64,000 bases of DNA, from the NCBI RefSeq assembly GCF_042678385.1, contig NZ_JBHUDY010000001.1:2294001-2358000 (forward strand), written 5' to 3'. Both the position numbers and the translations under genes were made by a program. The notes beneath the pieces were generated by a model. It was not told the DNA's origin and did not search any database. It saw only the letters and a program-made list of their open reading frames with translations. The stretch is from Sphingomonas_B tabacisoli. Lineage in GTDB: Bacteria > Pseudomonadota > Alphaproteobacteria > Sphingomonadales > Sphingomonadaceae. Each line of letters begins with the position of its first letter. Position 1 is the stretch's first letter. Positions 25,586 to 38,310 of this stretch are shown here, in pieces.

Positions 25586-25753
25586 TCAGTCCGACTCGCC
25601 CTGCCCGTAATTCCCGCCGTCGCCGGTGATCGCGCGAGAGCTGTCCACGCGCTGCTGTGCTTCGTCGATCAGGCGATTGCTTTCCGCGATATTGTTCTTG
25701 AGCTGCTGCTGGCCCCGCTCAACCGCGCCGTGGCCGTCATTGTCCAACGTCAT
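25586..25753 (-). CDS. Small 55-residue hydrophilic protein of unknown function
   Basis: An ATG-initiated frame encodes a short soluble protein beginning MTLDNDGHGAVERGQQQ, with a central helix-prone segment (LKNNIAESNRLIDEAQQRV) and a Gly-rich acidic end. Third-position GC is high, as in neighbouring genes, and the region would otherwise be a 400-bp gap between the PadR gene and the large kinase. A weak AGG lies 9 bases upstream. It converges on the PadR gene with 15 bases between stops. It is not recognised and could be spurious. Confidence 0.45.
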   Translation of the reverse strand: MTLDNDGHGAVERGQQQLKNNIAESNRLIDEAQQRVDSSRAITGDGGNYGQGESD

Positions 25754-25974
25754 TCAAAAACCTGATCCGGATCAATCCCGCTCCCGGTAAACCCGGGTAT
25801 GCTCTAACGGGTTCCAACGATATGCGACGAAGTGGCGGAACCGAAAGACCAATTTTGGGAACCGTTCATTATAATTCTGACTGGCGCGCCCATATGGCCG
25901 TGCTATCAAGACGCACGGCCGGGGGGCCGTGACGATAAGCGTTTCAGGGCGGGGGGACATTTTGGGAGCCGTCC

Positions 25975-31701
<5,727 letters not shown>

Positions 31702-31704
31702 GCC

Positions 31705-33774
31705 TTGGCGACCCAGCAGGCCATTGTGATGGACTTGTCCCCCGCCGATCAGCCGCGCTTGCGTCCGGTGCCGACCGATCCGGACCGCGCGCGGGTGCTC
31801 GTCGTCGACGATGACGAGCGCAACCTGCTTGCGATCCGGACGGTGCTGGAAGACGTTGCCGACATCGTCGAGGCGCGGTCGGGCGAAGAAGCGCTGCGCC
31901 ATGTGTTGAAGGACGAGTTCGCGGTCATCCTGCTCGACGTCTACATGCCCGGCATGGACGGTTACGAAGTCGCGCAGATCGTCCGCGGCCGCGAACAGTC
32001 GAAGCGCATCCCCATCGTCTTCCTGTCGGCGGTCAACAAGGAGAACGAGCACCTGATCCGCGGCTATTCGATGGGCGCGGTCGACTATGTGTTCAAGCCG
32101 GTCGAGCCGGTCGTGCTGCGTTCCAAGGTCGCGGTGTTCGTCGATCTCTACCGGATGCGGCGCGAGATCCAGCGCAAGGCGCTGGAGCAGGAGGAATTGC
32201 TCGAAGCGAACCTCAAGACCACCGCCGAGCTTATCCGGGCCGAACAGGAACTGCGGATCGCCGAGCAGCGGCAGGCGGCGATCATCAATTCGCTGCCGAT
32301 CGTGCTTTATCTGGAGCCGCTCGACCGCAGCCCCCGCTGGCCGGACTTCATCAGCGGCGACCTTGCAGCCATCACGGGCTACTCGATCGAGCAGGTGGCC
32401 GAGAAGCCCGCGATCTGGGAAGAACGGCTGCACCCGGACGACAAGGAAGGCGTGCTCGCGGCCCTCGCCACGCGGCGGGAGACGGGCGGCTTCTCGATCG
32501 AATATCGCTGGCAGGCGAGCAACGGCGAATACCGGCACTTCCTCGACCAGGCGGTGCTGCTGCCGAGCGAGGACGGCGGCCCGGGCGAGTTCGCCGGCAC
32601 GCTGCTCGACGTGACCGAGCGGAAGGCGCTGGAGCAGCAATTGCTTCAGGCGCACAAGATGGATGCGATCGGCAAGCTCACCGGCGGCATCGCGCACGAT
32701 TTCAATAACCTGCTGGCGGCCGTGCTTGGCGGCATCGGCCTGATCGAGCGGCGGCTGGAGCTCGCCGACGAGCAGAAGAAGATCCTCGGCATGACGCGCC
32801 ATGCGGCCGAACAGGGCACGGAGCTGGTCCGTCGCCTGCTCGCCTTCGCGCGCCGGCAAAAGCTGCAGCCGGCGGCGATCGGCCTCAAGGACCTGTCGGC
32901 GCGGCTGAACGATCTGCTCGCGCACACGCTCGGCGGACTGGTCGAGATCCGCTGGGACGGCATGGACAAGGGCTGGAACGCCTTTGCCGACGAAACCCAG
33001 CTCGAGCTCGCGCTGATGAACCTCGTCATCAATGCGCGCGACGCCATGCCCGAGGGCGGCACGATCACCATCTCGGCCGCCAATCGCCAGGCGAAGGACG
33101 CCGCTGCGCTGTCGCTGGCGCCCGGCGACTATGTGGCATTGTCGGTCACCGACACCGGCGAAGGCATCGCGCCCGCAATGCTCGAACAGGTGATGGAGCC
33201 GTTCTTCACCACCAAGCCGGTCGGCAAGGGCACGGGCCTCGGGCTGTCGATGGTCTACGGCTTTGCGCGCCAGTCCGGCGGCGCCGTCGTGATCGAGAGC
33301 GAGGTCGGGCGCGGAACGGTGGTCACCATCTGGTTGCCGCGCGCGCCGGGCGAAACCGCCGTCCTTCCCTTGGCGGCGCGCGATGCGACGGCCCAGCAGA
33401 CGAGCCGCCCGCTGAAGGTCCTGCTGGTCGACGATCACGAAGGCGTGCGGGCGATGACCGCCGCGATGCTGTCCGAGCTTGGACACGAGGTCAGCGCCGC
33501 GCGCGACGGCAACACCGTGGTGCGCCGGCTGAAGTCCGGCGAGCGCGACTGGGATCTGCTTATCACCGATTATGCGATGCCCACGATCTCGGGCTCGGAA
33601 CTGCTGCGCAAGGCCCGCGAGCATGCGCCCGGCCTGCCGGGGCTGCTGATTACCGGCTATGCCGACCCGGATTCGATCGGCAACCGCCCCGAGGATGTGC
33701 GGGTGCTCGTCAAGCCGTTCACGATCGAGCAGCTTCGTGCCGCGATCGGGCAATGCGTCGAGCCGGCGCGCTAG
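31705..33774 (+). CDS. Hybrid histidine kinase (REC-PAS-HisKA-HATPase-REC)
   Basis: A 689-residue soluble kinase. An N-terminal receiver has the phospho-Asp78 (LLDVYMPGMDG) and its acidic pair (LVVDDDERN). A helix leads to a PAS domain (about 195-310, with LHPDDKEGVL). The histidine is His331 in GGIAHDFNNLLAA, a form common in kinases with HDFNNLL boxes. The ATPase has NLVINARDAM, DTGEGI and GTGLGLS, and a C-terminal receiver carries Asp622 (LITDYAMP). The TTG at 31705 is used; an ATG at 31729 is an alternative. Spacing of 3 bases to the poly-HAMP kinase gene implies a shared transcript and probably a phosphorelay. Its stop overlaps the convergent gene in CTAG. Confidence 0.9.
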   Translation: MATQQAIVMDLSPADQPRLRPVPTDPDRARVLVVDDDERNLLAIRTVLEDVADIVEARSGEEALRHVLKDEFAVILLDVYMPGMDGYEVAQIVRGREQSKRIPIVFLSAVNKENEHLIRGYSMGAVDYVFKPVEPVVLRSKVAVFVDLYRMRREIQRKALEQEELLEANLKTTAELIRAEQELRIAEQRQAAIINSLPIVLYLEPLDRSPRWPDFISGDLAAITGYSIEQVAEKPAIWEERLHPDDKEGVLAALATRRETGGFSIEYRWQASNGEYRHFLDQAVLLPSEDGGPGEFAGTLLDVTERKALEQQLLQAHKMDAIGKLTGGIAHDFNNLLAAVLGGIGLIERRLELADEQKKILGMTRHAAEQGTELVRRLLAFARRQKLQPAAIGLKDLSARLNDLLAHTLGGLVEIRWDGMDKGWNAFADETQLELALMNLVINARDAMPEGGTITISAANRQAKDAAALSLAPGDYVALSVTDTGEGIAPAMLEQVMEPFFTTKPVGKGTGLGLSMVYGFARQSGGAVVIESEVGRGTVVTIWLPRAPGETAVLPLAARDATAQQTSRPLKVLLVDDHEGVRAMTAAMLSELGHEVSAARDGNTVVRRLKSGERDWDLLITDYAMPTISGSELLRKAREHAPGLPGLLITGYADPDSIGNRPEDVRVLVKPFTIEQLRAAIGQCVEPAR

Positions 33775-34046
33775 TCGGCTGATCCCCGCGCGTTCTTGCG
33801 CACGATCGCGATGATGATGATCAGGAACGCGGCCAGCCGGATCAGGTAGAGCGGGCTGCGCTCCTCGACCGGAATCGCGGACAGCGTGAGCAGGCCCTGG
33901 TTCAGTCCCAGCAGCGCGAACGCGGCGGCGAAGGCGGCGAACAGTCCGTCGCCGGTGCGCCGCCAGAAGCGCGCGAAGAACAGCCCGGCAACGAAGAAAC
34001 CGAGCGTGATCGCGCCGCTCAGGAACGCGTTGAGCTCGTTGGTCAC
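33771..34046 (-). CDS. Small membrane protein, DUF5985-like
   Basis: A 91-residue protein with three hydrophobic segments (AFLSGAITLGFFVAGLFF, LFAAFAAAFALLGLNQG, LIRLAAFLIIIIAIV) and a short basic tail. It resembles the DUF5985 small membrane proteins. The GTG start overlaps the stop of the upstream gene (GTGA). It is the last of a three-gene coupled operon convergent with the two kinase genes, and the shared CTAG leaves no room for a dedicated terminator. Function is unknown. Confidence 0.7.
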   Translation of the reverse strand: MTNELNAFLSGAITLGFFVAGLFFARFWRRTGDGLFAAFAAAFALLGLNQGLLTLSAIPVEERSPLYLIRLAAFLIIIIAIVRKNARGSAD

Positions 34047-34327
34047 GCCTCGTCCCCTCGCCAGATGAAGCCGAACAGCAAGACGCCGATCGCCGAGAGC
34101 GAGGCCAACAGCCGGTAAAGGCCAAGGTCGATATCGGCGAAGACCAGCAGGTCCAGGATCACGATCAGGTTGTTGAGCGCCAGCAGCCCGAAGCAGAGCG
34201 CGCTCCAGAACAGCAGGTTTCCGCGCACGCGCAGATAGCTGCGCATCAGCAGCCATGCGCAGGTCGCGCTGGTGACGAAACACAGCAGATAGACTGCCGT
34301 CGGAAACCACTCGTTCGGTGCGCTCAT
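34043..34327 (-). CDS. Small membrane protein, DUF5985-like (second of a pair)
   Basis: A 94-residue protein with three predicted membrane helices (PTAVYLLCFVTSATCAWLLM, LLFWSALCFGLLALNNLIVI, YRLLASLSAIGVLLFGFIW). It is similar in size and layout to its downstream neighbour, and the two probably form a complex. ATG overlaps the upstream stop (ATGA). Role unknown; a sensory or accessory role for the adjacent kinases is only suggested by position. Confidence 0.7.
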   Translation of the reverse strand: MSAPNEWFPTAVYLLCFVTSATCAWLLMRSYLRVRGNLLFWSALCFGLLALNNLIVILDLLVFADIDLGLYRLLASLSAIGVLLFGFIWRGDEA

Positions 34328-34686
34328 TCCCCCGGTTTCCTTCGAAAGCGAAACGCGTCCGCGAAGCTCGCGATCGAGTCCGACTTGCCGCCCACGATCA
34401 ATCGGCGAACCGTTGCCGGCCGCGCCGCATAAAGCGCGACCACTTCCCGCACCGACTCGTCCAAAGCAGGCGAGGCCGGCGCGTAGCGGGTGCGCCCTTC
34501 TTCATCCACCGACGCCAGGTCGGCCGCGACCAGATCGGCCGTGCTGCGCGTCAGAACCTGCTCGCTCGCCCGCAGCTCCTCGATCAGCTCGGCACGCGTC
34601 CAGCGATGCTCCGGCCGCTGCCGCAGCGCGAGCAATAACTCCAATGACCAGATGGAGCCGAAGGCCGATCGGATGAATCGATCCAC
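34324..34686 (-). CDS. Small protein with a winged-helix-like N terminus
   Basis: A 120-residue protein starting with GTG (MDRFIRSAFGSIWSLELL). The first ~80 residues look like a winged helix (LLLALRQRPEHRWTRAELIEELRASEQV, LTRSTADLVAADLASV, RTRYAP), and the rest is helical with a basic C terminus. It heads the operon with the two DUF5985-like genes and is divergent from the alcohol dehydrogenase operon. It could be the regulator of the small membrane proteins or of the divergent operon, but this is inference. Confidence 0.6.
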   Translation of the reverse strand: MDRFIRSAFGSIWSLELLLALRQRPEHRWTRAELIEELRASEQVLTRSTADLVAADLASVDEEGRTRYAPASPALDESVREVVALYAARPATVRRLIVGGKSDSIASFADAFRFRRKPGE

Positions 34687-34813
34687 GATATTTCGACTGC
34701 CAGCGCCGGCGCGGATTCGTCAACACTCGCGCGTCCCGTATGATCGCATAATCCCGTTAAATTAACGCAGGTTAGGGAAAGTGGCCGGCTCGTTTTGAGT
34801 CGGTTTCGCAGGC

Positions 34814-34838
34814 GGAACTTTGCCGAAAAACCGGGGTT
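34814..34838 (+). promoter_or_regulatory. Candidate EcfG-type (general stress) promoter upstream of the dehydrogenase operon
   Basis: GGAAC at 34814-34818 is followed after 16 bases by GGTT (34835-34838). The alphaproteobacterial EcfG consensus is GGAAC-N16/17-CGTT, so this is 8 of 9 matched positions. It lies about 60 bases before the TTG start at 34897, a plausible leader length. A single short motif match can occur by chance. Confidence 0.35.
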
Positions 34839-34896
34839 TACCGGCAGAGCAAAGAAGATCGCTGTGCGATAGAAGCCGGCGGCGGGAGGAAAGCGG

Positions 34897-36660
34897 TTGC
34901 GCAAGAAATTGCGGACCTTCGTTATTGCGTGGCTGGCGGGTACGGCCGCGATCGGAGCTCAGGCGCAGCCGGACGACGGCCAGTGGACCATGCCGGCGAA
35001 GGACTATGCGAGCACGCGCTTCAGCGGGCTCGACCAGATCAATCGCGCCAATGTCGGCCGGCTGAAACTTTCCTTCACATTCTCGACCGGCATCGTGAAG
35101 GGTCATGAAGCCGCGCCTCTGGTGGTGGGCTCGACGATGTACGTCGTCACGCCTTTCCCCAACTACGTCTATGCGCTCGACCTTTCGCAGGACGGCGCGC
35201 CGGTCAAATGGAAGTACGACCCGAAGCCCGCCGCGGCGGCGCAGGGCGTGGCCTGCTGCGACGTCGTCAATCGCGGCGTGTTCTACGACAATGGCCGCAT
35301 CTTCCTGAACACGCTGGACGGCTACACGATCGCGATCGACGCCGGATCGGGCAAGGAAATCTGGCGCACCAAGCTCGGCGACATCAACAAGGGCGAGACG
35401 GTGACGATGGCGCCGCTGGTCGCCGACGGCAAAGTGCTGGTCGGCAGCTCGGGCGGCGAGATGGGCGTGCGCGGCTGGCTGGCGGCGCTCGACGCGGGCT
35501 CGGGCAAAGTCGCCTGGCGCGCCTATTCGACCGGTCCGGACAAGGAGGTGCTGATCGGCCCGAGCTTCCACCCCTTCTATGCGATGGACCGCGGGCAGGA
35601 TCTGGGCGTGAAATCCTGGCCGGCCGAGGCCTGGAAGATCGGCGGCGGCAATCCCTGGGGCTGGATCAGCTACGACCCGCAGCTGAAGATGATCTATTAC
35701 GGCACCGGCAATCCGGGCCCGTGGAACCCGGACCAGCGGCCGGGCGACAACAAATGGACGGCCGGCATCTTCGCGCGCGACATCTCCACGGGGCAAGCGC
35801 GCTGGTTCTACCAGTTCTCGCCCCACGACCTGTTCGATCATGACGCGATCAACGAGCAGATCCTGATCGACATGAAAGTGAACGGCCGGCTCCGTCACGT
35901 CCTGATGCGGGCGGAGCGCAACGGCTTTTTCTACGTGATGGATCGCGAGACCGGCGAGGTCATCGCCGCCACGCCCTATGGCTATATCAACGGCTATAAA
36001 GGCATCGACGGCAAGACGGGCCGGCTGATCCCCAACCCCGAAAAAGAACCGCACCAGGGCAAGGTCGTGCGCGGCATCTGCCCCGCGGCGCCGGGCATGA
36101 AGGACTGGAACCCCGCCGCCTGGTCGCCCCGCACCAAGCTCGTCTACATCCCGCACATCAACCTGTGCATGGACGTGGGCGCGATGCAGGCGAACTATAT
36201 CGCCGGCACGCCCTATGTCGGCGCCGACGTGAAGATGTATGCCGGGCCGGGCGGCAATCGCGGCGTCTTTACCGCCTGGGACCCCGGCGCGCGCAAGGCG
36301 GTGTGGGAGATCAAGGAAGACCTGCCGCTGTGGAGCGGCGCGCTCGTCACTGCCGGGGACGTGGTTTTCTACGGAACGATGGAAGGCTGGTTCAAGGCGG
36401 TCGACGCCACGAACGGCAAGCTGCTCTGGCAGTTCAAGACCGGCTCCGGGATCATCGGCCAGCCGATCAGCTATCGCGGCCCCGACGGCAAGCAGCACAT
36501 CGCGGTGCTGTCCGGCGTCGGCGGCTGGGCCGGTGCGGTCGTCGCCGGCGGCCTCGATCCGCGCGATCCGACCGCGGCGCTAGGCTTCGCGGCGGCGACG
36601 CAAGACCTGCCCGGCAAAACCACAGGCGGAGGCATGCTCTATGACTTCGTCCTTCCCTAA
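34897..36660 (+). CDS. PQQ-dependent alcohol dehydrogenase, predicted lanthanide type
   Basis: A 587-residue periplasmic quinoprotein that should oxidise a primary alcohol and pass electrons to cytochrome c. A signal peptide ends near AIGAQA. The vicinal disulfide pair is Cys120-Cys121 (VACCDVV), metal ligands lie around YGTGNPGPWN, and the catalytic Asp is Asp314 in PHDLFDHDAIN. Asp316, two residues on, matches the extra Asp that distinguishes lanthanide-dependent XoxF/PedH enzymes from calcium MxaF types, which have Ala or Ser there. The TTG start follows GGGAGGA by 7 bases. It heads the operon running to 43121, and the XoxJ-like gene at its end supports the assignment. Substrate is unknown. 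Confidence 0.85.
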   Translation: MRKKLRTFVIAWLAGTAAIGAQAQPDDGQWTMPAKDYASTRFSGLDQINRANVGRLKLSFTFSTGIVKGHEAAPLVVGSTMYVVTPFPNYVYALDLSQDGAPVKWKYDPKPAAAAQGVACCDVVNRGVFYDNGRIFLNTLDGYTIAIDAGSGKEIWRTKLGDINKGETVTMAPLVADGKVLVGSSGGEMGVRGWLAALDAGSGKVAWRAYSTGPDKEVLIGPSFHPFYAMDRGQDLGVKSWPAEAWKIGGGNPWGWISYDPQLKMIYYGTGNPGPWNPDQRPGDNKWTAGIFARDISTGQARWFYQFSPHDLFDHDAINEQILIDMKVNGRLRHVLMRAERNGFFYVMDRETGEVIAATPYGYINGYKGIDGKTGRLIPNPEKEPHQGKVVRGICPAAPGMKDWNPAAWSPRTKLVYIPHINLCMDVGAMQANYIAGTPYVGADVKMYAGPGGNRGVFTAWDPGARKAVWEIKEDLPLWSGALVTAGDVVFYGTMEGWFKAVDATNGKLLWQFKTGSGIIGQPISYRGPDGKQHIAVLSGVGGWAGAVVAGGLDPRDPTAALGFAAATQDLPGKTTGGGMLYDFVLP

Positions 36661-36661
36661 A

Positions 36662-36792
36662 GATCCTCCCCGGCACGGGGAGGGGGACCATGCGCAGCAT
36701 GGTGGAGGGGGCCCTGTCACCTGCACCATCGTCGGGGCCCCCTCCACCACGCGCTGGCGCGCGCGGTCCCCCTCCCCGTCCCGGGGAGGATC
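36662..36792. repeat. Long palindromic repeat element between the dehydrogenase and cytochrome genes
   Basis: Outer arms of 28 bp (36662-36689 and 36765-36792) match at 27 of 28 positions as reverse complements, and inner 14-bp arms (36701-36714 and 36735-36748) match perfectly, giving a long interrupted hairpin. It begins 2 bases after the dehydrogenase stop, and its right arm supplies the GGGGAGGA just before the ATG at 36794. It looks like a REP/BIME-type intergenic element; no transposase is present. Confidence 0.85.
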
Positions 36793-36793
36793 G

Positions 36794-37327
36794 ATGGTTC
36801 TTGCTCTCGCCCTCCTCGCCGGCTGCGACCGGGAAGCGCGGGAGACGCGCGGCCAGCCGCTGCCCGAGACGCGATCAGTCGCGCAAACATCCGATCTGTA
36901 TCCCGGCGCGGGTGCGGGTGGCCCGGAAGACCCGCGCGCGAAGATGTACGAAGGCAACGCCAGCGCGGTCAGCGAAGGCGGCCGGCTCTATATGCAGATG
37001 AACTGCGTCGGCTGCCACGCCAATGGCGGCGGCGGCATGGGCCCGCCGCTGATGGACGACAAATGGCGCTATGGCGGCCGCATGGAGCAGATCGTCGCCA
37101 CGATCGACCAGGGCCGTCCGAACGGCATGCCGAGCTGGCGCGGCAAGCTGACCGACCAGCAGATGTGGCAGATCGCCGCCTATGTCCGCTCGCTCTCGGC
37201 CAATGTTCCCAAGGACGCCGCGCCGAGCCGGAACGACACCATGTCGACGACCTACCCGCCGACGCTCGCCAAGCCGGAGAAGCCGACCAACGCCGACCCG
37301 TCTGCCGTGCAGGTGCCGGCGCAATGA
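36794..37327 (+). CDS. Lipoprotein c-type cytochrome
   Basis: A 177-residue cytochrome. The heme c site is Cys71-Val-Gly-Cys74-His75, followed by MGPPLMDDKWRYGG and a Met in RPNGMPSW as the likely sixth ligand. The N terminus MVLALALLAGC ends in a lipobox, so it is probably membrane-tethered, but the signal lacks the usual basic n-region. A second in-frame start at 36641 reads straight through the palindromic element and would add an Arg-rich extension. It probably carries electrons from the dehydrogenase to the oxidase encoded next; its stop overlaps the subunit II start (ATGA). Confidence 0.85.
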   Translation: MVLALALLAGCDREARETRGQPLPETRSVAQTSDLYPGAGAGGPEDPRAKMYEGNASAVSEGGRLYMQMNCVGCHANGGGGMGPPLMDDKWRYGGRMEQIVATIDQGRPNGMPSWRGKLTDQQMWQIAAYVRSLSANVPKDAAPSRNDTMSTTYPPTLAKPEKPTNADPSAVQVPAQ

Positions 37328-38310
37328 GGCTCAGCCCAAACCGGCTTTGGGTCTTGGTCGGAATGTCCGCACTCTCCGGCTGCGCCGGCGTGCAGTCGAT
37401 CACGCCCGCCGCCGGCGCACATGACGGCGCGTTCAACACGCTCTTCGTCGTGTTCCTGGTCGTGTGCGGCGTCTTCTACCTGTTCGTCATCGCCTTCCTC
37501 GCCGCCGCGATCCTGCGGCGTCATCGCGAAGGCGAGGCGGGCATACCGGGCGCGTTTCGCGTGTGGGTCGGCGTCGTGACGGTGACGCTGATCGGCCTCG
37601 CCTTTGCGAGCTGGATCACCGATCGCGCGATGGCGAACTACGACAACAACGGTGAACCGGTCCGCATCCGGCTGACCGCGAATCAATGGTGGTGGGACGT
37701 CCAGTATCTGGGCGCGAACCCGAGCGACGGCCTGCGCACCGCCAACGAACTCCACCTCCCCGCCGGCCGGCCCGCCCATATCGAGCTGCAGTCGAACGAC
37801 GTGATCCACAGCTTCTGGGTCCCGAACCTCGCCGGCAAGCAGGACATGATCCCTGGCCGCACGATCGACATCGCTTTCCTGCCGCGCAAGGCCGGCACCT
37901 ATCGCTCGCAATGCGCCGAATATTGCGGCGCGCAGCACGCGCATATGGCGCTGACCGTCACCGTCGAGCCCGAAGCGCAGTTCCGCGCCTGGTGGGCGCG
38001 TCAGCAGGCCGAAGCGCCCGCGCCGAACACTCCCACGCAACAGGCGGGCCTCACCTATTTCACCACCCGCGAGTGCGCGACCTGCCACAATATCTCCGGC
38101 ACCAGTGCGAGCGCGCAGGTGGCGCCCGACCTGACGCATATCGCCAGCCGCCCGACGATCGCGGCGGGCACGATGAAGATGAGCCGCGGCGCGCTCTACG
38201 CCTGGCTCGCGGACCCGCAGGGCGTGAAGCCGGGCACGAAGATGCCGTATATCGGCCTGCAGGCGCGCGAGCTGGACGCGCTCGTCGCCTATCTCGAGAC
38301 GCTCAAATGA
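37324..38310 (+). CDS. coxB: Cytochrome c oxidase subunit II with C-terminal cytochrome c domain
   Basis: A 328-residue caa3-type subunit II. A lipoprotein-like signal ends SALSGC, and two membrane helices follow. The CuA site is Cys197, Glu199, Cys201, His205 and Met208 (CAEYCGAQHAHM), with the earlier His in VIHSFWVPN. The extra C-terminal domain carries a heme c site Cys251-Ala-Thr-Cys254-His255 and a Met in GTKMPYIG. The fused heme lets it take electrons directly from a small donor. The ATG overlaps the cytochrome stop and its own stop overlaps ctaD (both ATGA). Confidence 0.95.
   Translation: MRLSPNRLWVLVGMSALSGCAGVQSITPAAGAHDGAFNTLFVVFLVVCGVFYLFVIAFLAAAILRRHREGEAGIPGAFRVWVGVVTVTLIGLAFASWITDRAMANYDNNGEPVRIRLTANQWWWDVQYLGANPSDGLRTANELHLPAGRPAHIELQSNDVIHSFWVPNLAGKQDMIPGRTIDIAFLPRKAGTYRSQCAEYCGAQHAHMALTVTVEPEAQFRAWWARQQAEAPAPNTPTQQAGLTYFTTRECATCHNISGTSASAQVAPDLTHIASRPTIAAGTMKMSRGALYAWLADPQGVKPGTKMPYIGLQARELDALVAYLETLK

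Noticed and set aside
25837..25866. EcfG-like promoter upstream of the poly-HAMP kinase (GGAAC ... CGTT)
   Set aside because: The spacing is 21 bases, outside the 16-17 expected for this promoter class.
36662..36792. Palindromic element considered as a mobile element or attachment site
   Set aside because: There is no transposase, no target duplication that I can identify and no integrase nearby; it fits a REP/BIME-type repeat.
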